DNA from: Verrucomicrobia bacterium UBA1200
Lineage (GTDB): Bacteria > Verrucomicrobiota > Kiritimatiellia > RFP12 > UBA1067
Assembly (NCBI GenBank): GCA_002309765.1
Contig: DBXY01000017.1
Location: 1 to 35,582, forward strand
Direction: 5' to 3'
Length of the DNA stretch: 35,582 bases
Below the pieces are notes generated by a model. That model made no database searches. It had not been told where the DNA came from and saw only the letters and a list, made by a program, of their open reading frames with translations. The number at the start of each line of letters is the position of its first letter. The stretch's first letter is position 1. A program made the translations under genes and the position numbers. Positions 1 to 6,554 of this stretch are shown here, piece after piece.

Positions 1-482
1 GAGCCTCGACAAGCACTATTGAAACCATATCGCGTTCCGCATCCCCTCCGGGTCCGTCATGCCTTTCGGCATCCTTTCCCCAGGGGCGGTTCGCTCATCT
101 GTCTCTTGTCTTAAAACCTTCTCTTTTCTCAAAGATCCGCCGCCCACCGGGTCAGACCCTATTGGGCGGAAAAACGGGTGCATACTTTAGCAAAACCGCA
201 AAGCGTTGTCAACCCCTAACTTGAAAAATTTTTAAATTTTTTTCAAGCCGCTCTTAAACCCATTCAGCCACACATAATGGCCTTGTTTGGTCAAGAGGGC
301 GGAAAATATATCAAACCCGTACATTCTTTGTCAAGCCGGTTTTTAATTTTTCTTGTTTTTTTTCGATTATTGAAACGGACAAACCACCCCCCCGGGGGTA
401 GTCCAATATACTTCGGCAGCGGCTAAAAATAGGCACTTCATGAAAAATGGGCTAAAAAAACGAGGACGGAATCAAACCGGAA
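1..482. other. Gene-free left edge with inverted repeats
   Basis: I see no convincing gene here. Three inverted repeats are visible. The first is a nested hairpin with outer arms CCGCCCA (140-146) and TGGGCGG (163-169) and inner arms GGGT/ACCC (149-152, 156-159). The second is an AT-rich repeat CTTGAAAAA (220-228) with TTTTTCAAG (239-247), followed by further T-rich sequence to about 363. The third is a C/G run (386-399) bracketed by GGAC/GTCC. The AT-rich repeat could act as a terminator for a gene left of the window or for tcdA. A frame ending at a TGA at 20-22 could be the end of an outside gene, but six codons are too few to call. Confidence 0.5.
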
Positions 483-1232
483 TCAATCCACGCCAGACAA
501 AGCGCGGATGATGTGGCCGGCCAACACCAAGCCAGCGGCAGCGGGGACAAACGACACGGAACCGACCGGACAACGGTTGGCGGCACAAGCGCTCTGAACG
601 GGTTGAGCGCGGGGAGGTTCCGGGGAATAGACCACCGTGAGATGCGATATGCCGCGGGCGCGAAGCTGTCGGCGCATGGTACGGCAAAGCGGACAAACCG
701 AGGTCTTGGCAATATCTGCCACCCGGAACAATGTCGGATCAAGTTTATTTCCGGCACCCATGCAGCTGATAATCGGAGTGCCGGCGGCGAGGGCGCGTGC
801 CGCCAACTCCAGCTTGGAAGGCACGGAATCGATGGCATCGGCAACATAACCGAAAGCGGAAAGATCGAAAGTGTCAGCGTTATCCGCGGAATAGAATTCC
901 TGACGGGCCTCAACGGCAACCCCCGGATTGATATCAAGAATCCTTTCAGACATAACCTCGACTTTGGGGCGGCCGAGTGTACTCCGCAACGCAACCAGCT
1001 GACGATTGAGGTTGGACTCGGCCACGATATCGGCATCCACAAGCAGCAACCTCCCCACGCCAGCGCGCGCGAGGGCTTCGACAACGAAGGAACCGACCCC
1101 GCCCAAACCGAACACCGCCACCGAAGCGGCAGCCAAACGGGCCACGCCATCTTCGCCAAGCAGCAACCCGGTGCGCGAAGAAAATCCGTATGTATCGGGC
1201 GGAGTTATTGAAGTGCAGGATGATAAATTCAT
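483..1232 (-). CDS. tcdA: tRNA threonylcarbamoyladenosine dehydratase (TcdA/CsdL, ThiF-fold)
   Basis: This is an E1-like adenylating enzyme that, in the TcdA family, cyclises t6A at tRNA position 37 to ct6A using ATP. From the ATG at 1232 the product is 249 residues, close to the family size of about 265. The nucleotide-binding loop GLGGVGS lies at residues 42-48, followed by the acidic LLLVDAD strand end and the NLNRQ motif near 74-78. The family Cys-containing segment CPLCRTMRR and a SPEPP motif come later. An in-frame TTG at 1250 would add six residues; neither start has a clear Shine-Dalgarno sequence. It is the last gene of the minus-strand ybaB-recR-yggS-parA-tcdA run, 46 bp after parA. 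Other ThiF-like enzymes are possible, but the overall pattern fits TcdA best. Confidence 0.85.
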   Translation of the reverse strand: MNLSSCTSITPPDTYGFSSRTGLLLGEDGVARLAAASVAVFGLGGVGSFVVEALARAGVGRLLLVDADIVAESNLNRQLVALRSTLGRPKVEVMSERILDINPGVAVEARQEFYSADNADTFDLSAFGYVADAIDSVPSKLELAARALAAGTPIISCMGAGNKLDPTLFRVADIAKTSVCPLCRTMRRQLRARGISHLTVVYSPEPPRAQPVQSACAANRCPVGSVSFVPAAAGLVLAGHIIRALSGVD

Positions 1233-1278
1233 GAACGGAGATACCGTCAAAAGGCACGGACAATCACCGCGCTACGGG

Positions 1279-2061
1279 TCAACAGGCCTCGTAACGGGCG
1301 GCAAACTCGCGGGCGAACTCCCGGTAGGCGGCAGCGCCGCGGCTGGACGGGTCGTAGAAAACCACCGGCTGCCCGAAACTGGGGGCCTCGCTAACCTTGA
1401 CGTTACGGGGGATGGTGGTGTTATAAACCAAATCTCCGAAATGACTGCGGACCTCGGCCACAACATCGGCGGCCAAACGGGTACGACCGTCAAACATGGT
1501 CATAAGAATACCGTCAAGGGCAAGATTAGGGTTGGCCCCGTTAAGGCGCATCTGGTTGATTATGGAGGTAATAACGCTCAACCCCTCCATGGCGTAATAC
1601 TCGCACTGCATGGTAACGACGATGCCGTCGGCGGCGGCAAGGGAAGATGTCATTAAGATGCCGAGCGAGGGAGGACAGTCCATCAGGATAAAATCGAACA
1701 CGCCGGACTCAAACACGCGAGAGAGCGCGGCGCGAACGGCCTCAAGATGGTTGCCGCGGCGGGCTATCTCCAACTCCGCGCCTGCAAGGTCAACCTCGGC
1801 GGGAATGATGTTAATGTTTTCGTAGGGGGTGGGCTGGATGATATCCGCCACATCCGCCGTGCCGGTCAGCACCGGATAGAGCGAAACACCCGGCTGACGG
1901 GTTAATCCCAATCCGGAGGTGGCGTTGGCTTGAGGATCGAGGTCGATCACCAACACGGCCTTGCCCAATTCCGAAAGCGCGGCGGCAAGGTTCACTACGG
2001 TGGTGGTCTTACCGACCCCTCCCTTCTGGTTGGCGATGGCGATGGCGCGGGTTTTACTCAT
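1279..2061 (-). CDS. parA: ParA/Soj-family chromosome partitioning ATPase
   Basis: This is a deviant Walker-A ATPase of the ParA/MinD superfamily, acting on nucleoid-bound DNA in chromosome segregation. The P-loop KGGVGKTT spans residues 13-20, with signature Lys13 and Lys18. It is followed by VIDLDPQANAT (switch I/A' motif) and FILMDCPPSLG (Walker B). The ATG at 2061 gives 260 residues, the usual Soj length, and is preceded by a strong GGAGG; an in-frame extension to 2154 would run into yggS and is not needed. The partner parB, usually adjacent, is not in this window: the next gene is tcdA. The gene starts 32 bp after the yggS stop, so it is probably cotranscribed. Confidence 0.93.
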   Translation of the reverse strand: MSKTRAIAIANQKGGVGKTTTVVNLAAALSELGKAVLVIDLDPQANATSGLGLTRQPGVSLYPVLTGTADVADIIQPTPYENINIIPAEVDLAGAELEIARRGNHLEAVRAALSRVFESGVFDFILMDCPPSLGILMTSSLAAADGIVVTMQCEYYAMEGLSVITSIINQMRLNGANPNLALDGILMTMFDGRTRLAADVVAEVRSHFGDLVYNTTIPRNVKVSEAPSFGQPVVFYDPSSRGAAAYREFAREFAARYEAC

Positions 2062-2093
2062 AGCGTGGTTCCTCCAACCGCCCGTACAGGCGG

Positions 2094-2855
2094 TCAATCG
2101 TTGAAATAACCGGAAAAATCGTCTGTATCGGCCCCGATGGGGGCCGGCTTCCATTTTGGGCGGGCGCCAAACAACGCGGTACCTACACGCACCCAGGTGG
2201 CGCCCTCCTCTACCGCCACGGGGTAGTCATGCGACATCCCCATCGAAAGATTAGGCAAACCGATGCCGAAATCGCGTTCCAAACGGTCGCGCAGCTCCCG
2301 AAGGCGGGCAAAGACCGGGCGGGCGGCTTCGGGATCGGGAGCAAAAGGGGCCATCGTCATCAACCCGGTCAACGTTAGGGCGCGGCAACCGAGCGCCGTC
2401 TCCACTGCGGCAGGAACCGCATCGGGGGCGAGGCCGTCTTTGCTGGATTCCCCGGAGACGTTCACCTCCAGCAGAATCTCGGGCGAACGGCCGGACTCGA
2501 CGGCAACCCGTTCCAGATGCTCAATCAGGCGGACGGAGTCAACCGAGTGGATTACGGAAAACAACTCCACGGCGTGGCGGGCTTTGTTGCGCTGTAAATG
2601 GCCAATCAAATGCCATTCCGGGCCCGATACGCTGGCGGGGATTTTCCAAGCCGCCTCCTGAACCTTGTTTTCGCCCATAATGCGAATACCCGCCTCCCAA
2701 GCCTCGCGGACGACCTCCGGGCCGTGGGTTTTGGTTACGCCAATGACCTCAACGGCGGAATCAGGGCGACCGGAACGGGCGCAGGCGTCGGCAATACGGG
2801 CGCGTACGCCGGCGAGCAGATCGGCAACAGGCACCGGGGATTCATCATTAAGCAT
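2094..2855 (-). CDS. yggS: YggS/PROSC-family PLP homeostasis protein
   Basis: This is a 253-residue single-domain PLP-binding protein of the YggS/PLPBP family, with an alanine-racemase-like fold and no known racemase activity. It buffers free pyridoxal phosphate in the cytoplasm. The PLP lysine is in IGVTKTHG (Lys42), followed by the family motifs GENKVQEA, WHLIGHLQRNKA, the HSVDS strand and the C-terminal SMGMSHDYPVAVEEGATWVRVGTALFG phosphate-binding region, split here only by its length. The ATG at 2855 lies inside the end of recR (8-bp overlap) with GGAGG just upstream, which suggests translational coupling. Confidence 0.95.
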   Translation of the reverse strand: MLNDESPVPVADLLAGVRARIADACARSGRPDSAVEVIGVTKTHGPEVVREAWEAGIRIMGENKVQEAAWKIPASVSGPEWHLIGHLQRNKARHAVELFSVIHSVDSVRLIEHLERVAVESGRSPEILLEVNVSGESSKDGLAPDAVPAAVETALGCRALTLTGLMTMAPFAPDPEAARPVFARLRELRDRLERDFGIGLPNLSMGMSHDYPVAVEEGATWVRVGTALFGARPKWKPAPIGADTDDFSGYFND

Positions 2856-3453
2856 GGGGAGCCTCCAGAGTAGTGCGTCCGGCGATAGCGCGTTTTAGGG
2901 TTAACGGGTCGGAATAGCCCACTCCGCTGTCGGCGGGGAGACCGTACGCCAGCCGGGTCAAGGTAATCCGGAAGGGACGCAGCAACTCCTGAATGTAAGC
3001 GGCGGTGGCGTCGCCCTCCATGTCGGTTGAAAGCGCCAGCAGGACTTCAGAAAAAGCGGGGGCGCGTTCGGTCAACTGACTTAGACGCAACTCGGAAGGT
3101 CCGGATTGGCGGGCGGGAGAGAGTTTTCCCATAAGGGCATGATAACGTCCGTTGAAACCGCCGGAACGTTCAATTATGGCGATGTCCGCAGGCTCCTCCA
3201 CCACGCAAAGGCGGGAAGAGTCCCGGGCGGGGTCGACGCACAAAGCGCAGGGCACCCGGTCGCGAGCGGTGAAACCGCCGCATACGGGGCAACAGCAGAT
3301 GTCGCGGCGGGCGGTCTGAAGCGCCTCCACCAGCGGGTCGGATAACGTCTCCGGCTTACGAAGCAGCGCCAGCGCGGCACGTTCCGCCGACCGTCGGCCA
3401 AGACCGGGCAACTTGGAAAGCGCCCGGACCAGCTGATCCACCTGTGGAACCAT
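2848..3453 (-). CDS. recR: Recombination mediator protein RecR
   Basis: RecR works with RecO and RecF to load RecA onto single-stranded DNA gaps. The 201-residue product has the usual family size and order. A helix-hairpin-helix LSKLPGLGRRSAERAAL is at about 12-28. A C4 zinc finger uses Cys55, Cys58, Cys69 and Cys72. A Toprim domain starts at about 82 with CVVEEPADI and carries the STDMEGDATAAY motif near 142-153, and a C-terminal LAYGLPADSGVGYSDPLTL motif follows. It starts 14 bp after the ybaB stop and overlaps yggS by 8 bp. The ybaB-recR pairing is widely conserved. Confidence 0.97.
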   Translation of the reverse strand: MVPQVDQLVRALSKLPGLGRRSAERAALALLRKPETLSDPLVEALQTARRDICCCPVCGGFTARDRVPCALCVDPARDSSRLCVVEEPADIAIIERSGGFNGRYHALMGKLSPARQSGPSELRLSQLTERAPAFSEVLLALSTDMEGDATAAYIQELLRPFRITLTRLAYGLPADSGVGYSDPLTLKRAIAGRTTLEAPHA

Positions 3454-3467
3454 TCAAGAAACCCCGA

Positions 3468-3782
3468 TCAGCTGAAAATTCCGCCGGACTCGCCGGACTG
3501 CATCATCTTGGCCATCGCGTCCTGGGTTTGCTTCTTAACCCCTTTTAAGGCCGCGTTGATAACGTTGTTGAGCATCGTCTCGAACTTTTCGGGCTTGCCG
3601 GCGATGACTTCTTTCAGCGACTCCGGAGCGATTTTGATTGAGGTGATGGTAAAATCGCCGCGAGCGGTGCAAGAGATGCCGCCATTCGTGTATTCGTAGG
3701 TGATTTTTTCAATCTCGGCCTGAATGCGCTTGGCTTCCTTGCGCATCTGCATGGCTTGTTTAACCTGATCCAACATACCCAT
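3468..3782 (-). CDS. ybaB: YbaB/EbfC nucleoid-associated protein
   Basis: This is a small dimeric DNA-binding protein of the YbaB/EbfC family, 104 residues from the ATG at 3782. The sequence shows the standard N-terminal MLDQVKQAMQMRKEAKRIQA helix, the central strands around GDFTITSIKIAP and the C-terminal helix KGVKKQTQDAMAKMM. AAAGGAAATCC lies directly upstream of the chosen start; the in-frame extension to 3857 adds a non-family basic segment and is rejected. It sits immediately before recR, the position expected from many genomes. A structured 163-bp leader lies upstream. Confidence 0.93.
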   Translation of the reverse strand: MGMLDQVKQAMQMRKEAKRIQAEIEKITYEYTNGGISCTARGDFTITSIKIAPESLKEVIAGKPEKFETMLNNVINAALKGVKKQTQDAMAKMMQSGESGGIFS

Positions 3783-3945
3783 TTTAGGATTTCCTTTCCG
3801 GTGGTGACCGTACCGCGGCTTTCCCTGTCGCCGCAAACTGCGGCCAACCGCGGGCATCTAAAATCACCTCACCTGCTTTTGGTTCAAAAAACGGTTGCAA
3901 TGGTATCCAAAAATCACTTGCCGCGCAAGCGAAAAATTCGTAACG
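3783..3945 (-). other. Structured intergenic leader upstream of ybaB
   Basis: This gap between rho and ybaB contains a nested inverted repeat: GCCGCA (3830-3835) pairs with TGCGGC (3839-3844) around a 3-nt loop, and CCGCGG (3813-3818) can pair with CCGCGG (3848-3853). No T-run follows on the minus strand, so it is not a classical intrinsic terminator. A weak promoter-like pair (TTGCGC, 17 bp, TACCAT) lies close to the rho end. No SRP-RNA signature was found, although ffs often lies near ybaB. Confidence 0.35.
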
Positions 3946-5871
3946 TCAGCTTTCCTTGATTCCCATCAAGAATTCACCGTTACTCTTGGTGGCGAGCAGA
4001 CGCTTGACCACCATCTCCATCGCTTCCACCGGCGGAGTGCCGTTCAAGGCGCGGCGGAGAATCCAAGTGCGATTCAATTCCTCGGGAAAGAGCAGCAACT
4101 CCTCCTTACGGGTACCGGATTTCTCGATATTGATGGCGGGGAATACCCGTTTCTCGACCAGATCCCGGTCAAGGTTCAACTCCATGTTTCCGGTACCCTT
4201 GAACTCCTCGAAAATCACCTCGTCCATCTTGCTGCCGGTGTCGACCAGCGCGGTGGCGATAATGGTGAGCGAGCCGCCGTTCTCGATGTTACGGGCGGCG
4301 CCGAAGAAGCGTTTGGGCTTATGGAGCGCGTTGGCGTCCACACCGCCGCTGAGAATCTTGCCGCTGTGGGGCTGGCAGGTATTATAGGCGCGGGCAAGTC
4401 GGGTAATGCTATCGAGCAGAATCACCACGTCTTTGCCGTTTTCAACCTGCCGCTTAGCAACCTCGATCACCATCTCCGCCACCTGGATATGACGTTCGGG
4501 GGCCTCGTCAAAGGTCGAGCTGAGCACTTGGGCGCGGGTGTTGCGCTGCATATCGGTGACCTCTTCCGGCCGTTCGTCGATAAGCAATATGATCAGCTCC
4601 GCCTCCGGGTGGTTATGGGAGATGGCGTTAGCCATCTTCTGCATCAACACGGTCTTACCAGTACGCGGCGGCGCGACAATCAGCCCGCGCTGACCGAAAC
4701 CGATCGGGGTGAAGATGTCCACAATACGCATTGAAACCTCGGTGGGGCCGTCCTCCAGACGAATCCGGCGATCGGGGAAGAGCGGGGTGAGGTTCTCGAA
4801 ATGCACGGTACGGCGGGCCTCGGCGGGAGGCTTGCCGTTCATCGCGTCCACCCGGCCGAGGGCGAAGAAACGCTCCTTCTCTTTGGGATCGCGCACCGGT
4901 CCCTCCACATAGTCACCGGTCCTGAGCATAAAGCGGCGAACCTGCGACGGCGAGACGTAAACGTCCTCCGGGCACTGGAGATAGTTGCTTTTGGGCGAAC
5001 GCAGGAAACCGTAGCCGTCCGGCAGGATTTCAAGGATACCGCTAGTGATGACCGTGCCGCCGCGCCGGAGGTAACTTCGGATAATCTCAAAAATCAACTG
5101 ATGGCGTTGGATGACGCTTGCCTCCTCCTCCGTAAGATTGGGCAAGTACTCCAACAGCGCGGTCAGCTCCATCGATTGAAGCTGGGTCAGAAACAGCGGC
5201 GGCAACTGCTCGGCCGGCGGCGCAGGCGGGGCCACAGGTTCCTGAACATCGGGCGTTGACGGCGGAACTGGTGCCGATGCCGGGCTATCGGACACATCTG
5301 CCGGCAAGCCGTTGTTAGGGGCTGGCGGCTTGCGTTGCAGCTGAACATGTTGCTGACCGTTGCCGCCGCCGCGCTGCTGTTGGTTTCTGCGCTGGCTCTG
5401 ACCCTTGGCCGGCTTGTGGGGACGGCGCGGTTGTTCTTGGGGCAAAGGGCGCGCGGATGCATCCGGCGGCGGGGTGGAAGCATCACTTTGGACACGAGCC
5501 CGGCGATCGCCGGAAGGACGCGCCACCGAGCGCTGGGCCGCCACGGGGACTACCCGAGCCGCCCAAGTATCCCGGTGCTGCGGCCGGTTTTCCGGTGACG
5601 GGGACTGGGCTTCCGGACTATCTTGAACTGCCGGCGCAGCCTGGGCAACCGGCGCTGGCGGAACCTCGGGGACTTCAGGCGTTACCGGGACATCCGTGAC
5701 AATCGGCGCGGCCGGCGTTTCCGAAACGGCCGGTACTTCCGATGCGGCCGGTGCTTCCGGTACGACCGTTGGTTCCGGGGTTTCCGGGATGACCGGGGTT
5801 TCCTGAATTTCGGGAGTTTCCCGGACATTGCCGGTTTCAGGTTCGGCCTTCGCGGCGGTAGCTTTTCGCAT
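3946..5871 (-). CDS. rho: Transcription termination factor Rho with long disordered extension
   Basis: Rho is the hexameric RNA-dependent ATPase that terminates transcription. At 641 residues it is about 220 longer than E. coli Rho. Residues 1-95 are Pro/Glu/Val/Thr-rich with repeated ETP/PEV units. Residues 98-185 are basic and Arg/Gln-rich. The conserved Rho starts near 225: the N-terminal helical bundle, then the cold-shock-like RNA-binding domain (GILEILPDGYGFLRS, PEDVYVSPSQ), the Walker A APPRTGKT (400-407), the LIDERPEEVTDM and LLDSITRLARAYN motifs, and the GGVDANALHKPKRFFGAARN Q/R-loop region. The start at 5871 has GGAG 7 bp upstream and lies inside coaE (35-bp overlap). Confidence 0.97.
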   Translation of the reverse strand: MRKATAAKAEPETGNVRETPEIQETPVIPETPEPTVVPEAPAASEVPAVSETPAAPIVTDVPVTPEVPEVPPAPVAQAAPAVQDSPEAQSPSPENRPQHRDTWAARVVPVAAQRSVARPSGDRRARVQSDASTPPPDASARPLPQEQPRRPHKPAKGQSQRRNQQQRGGGNGQQHVQLQRKPPAPNNGLPADVSDSPASAPVPPSTPDVQEPVAPPAPPAEQLPPLFLTQLQSMELTALLEYLPNLTEEEASVIQRHQLIFEIIRSYLRRGGTVITSGILEILPDGYGFLRSPKSNYLQCPEDVYVSPSQVRRFMLRTGDYVEGPVRDPKEKERFFALGRVDAMNGKPPAEARRTVHFENLTPLFPDRRIRLEDGPTEVSMRIVDIFTPIGFGQRGLIVAPPRTGKTVLMQKMANAISHNHPEAELIILLIDERPEEVTDMQRNTRAQVLSSTFDEAPERHIQVAEMVIEVAKRQVENGKDVVILLDSITRLARAYNTCQPHSGKILSGGVDANALHKPKRFFGAARNIENGGSLTIIATALVDTGSKMDEVIFEEFKGTGNMELNLDRDLVEKRVFPAINIEKSGTRKEELLLFPEELNRTWILRRALNGTPPVEAMEMVVKRLLATKSNGEFLMGIKES

Positions 5872-6478
5872 GTGACTTCTCCAGAAGCGCTAAATGCACG
5901 CGGCGGACCTCTGCGGCCAGCTCCTCCAATCCGCCGTCATTCCAAACCACAAGGTGGGAACGGGCGGCCTTTTCGGAAACCGGCATTTGCGCCGACAAGC
6001 GGCGGCGGGCCTCCAACGGCGTGTATCCGCGTATTTTTATCATTCGGTCGATCTGCGCGGCTTCGCTTGCCGCCACGCACACAACCACATCCCAATCATC
6101 TTGCCAGCCGACCTCAAAAAGCAGCGGGATATCTACTGCGGCTATACACTCCTTACAAGCATCCACCCACTCGGCAATCGACTGCCGAACCAACGGATGC
6201 ACGATACCATTCAGGGCTGTAAGCAGCTTAGGGTCGGAGAAAACCTTTTGGGCCAAAACTTGGCGGTCAATGCCGCCCTTGCGGTCCAAAACTGAACTTC
6301 CAAAGCGTTTTACGATTGGCTCAACCGCCAAACCGCCCGGAGCTTCGAGCCGGTGAACCACCTGGTCTGAATCCAAAACCTTTACTCCGGATTCGGCGAG
6401 CATGGATGAAAAAAGAGTCTTTCCGCAAGCTATACCGCCGGTAACCGCAACCTTAAGCGGTCCGCACATTATGCTCAT
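5837..6478 (-). CDS. coaE: Dephospho-CoA kinase
   Basis: CoaE catalyses the last step of coenzyme A synthesis, ATP-dependent 3'-phosphorylation of dephospho-CoA, in the cytoplasm. The P-loop GGIACGKT lies near the N-terminus, followed by LDSDQVVH (substrate-binding Asp), the IVHPLVR segment, the VDIPLLFEVGW motif and the lid region with RMIKIRGYTPLEARRRLSAQ. The length of 213 residues is typical. The ATG at 6478 follows GGAT at a 9-bp spacing; TTG at 6481 and ATG at 6469 are alternatives. The 3' end overlaps rho by 35 bp, an unusually deep overlap for two essential genes, so the rho start sits within coaE codons. Confidence 0.95.
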   Translation of the reverse strand: MSIMCGPLKVAVTGGIACGKTLFSSMLAESGVKVLDSDQVVHRLEAPGGLAVEPIVKRFGSSVLDRKGGIDRQVLAQKVFSDPKLLTALNGIVHPLVRQSIAEWVDACKECIAAVDIPLLFEVGWQDDWDVVVCVAASEAAQIDRMIKIRGYTPLEARRRLSAQMPVSEKAARSHLVVWNDGGLEELAAEVRRVHLALLEKSHAKSYRREGRT

Positions 6479-6498
6479 CAATATTTATCCAGCGGTAA

Positions 6499-6528
6499 GG
6501 CGGGGAGGGCTTAAACCAACTCCCCGCC
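6499..6528. terminator. GC-rich hairpin between the secretin gene and coaE
   Basis: A perfect 9-bp inverted repeat, GGCGGGGAG (6499-6507) and CTCCCCGCC (6520-6528), has a 12-nt loop in the 73-bp gap after the secretin stop. No U-run follows on the minus strand; a GAAAATTTTT tract follows on the plus strand. It may be a partial terminator or an RNA-processing/stabilising hairpin that sets lower expression of coaE-rho. The structure is clear, the function is inferred. Confidence 0.4.
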
Positions 6529-6554
6529 GAAAATTTTTCCAAGGTGGCGCTGGG

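Noticed and set aside
3783..3945. SRP RNA (ffs), which often lies near ybaB-recR
   Set aside because: The conserved GGAAGCAGCC-type apical loop of bacterial SRP RNA is not present in this gap.
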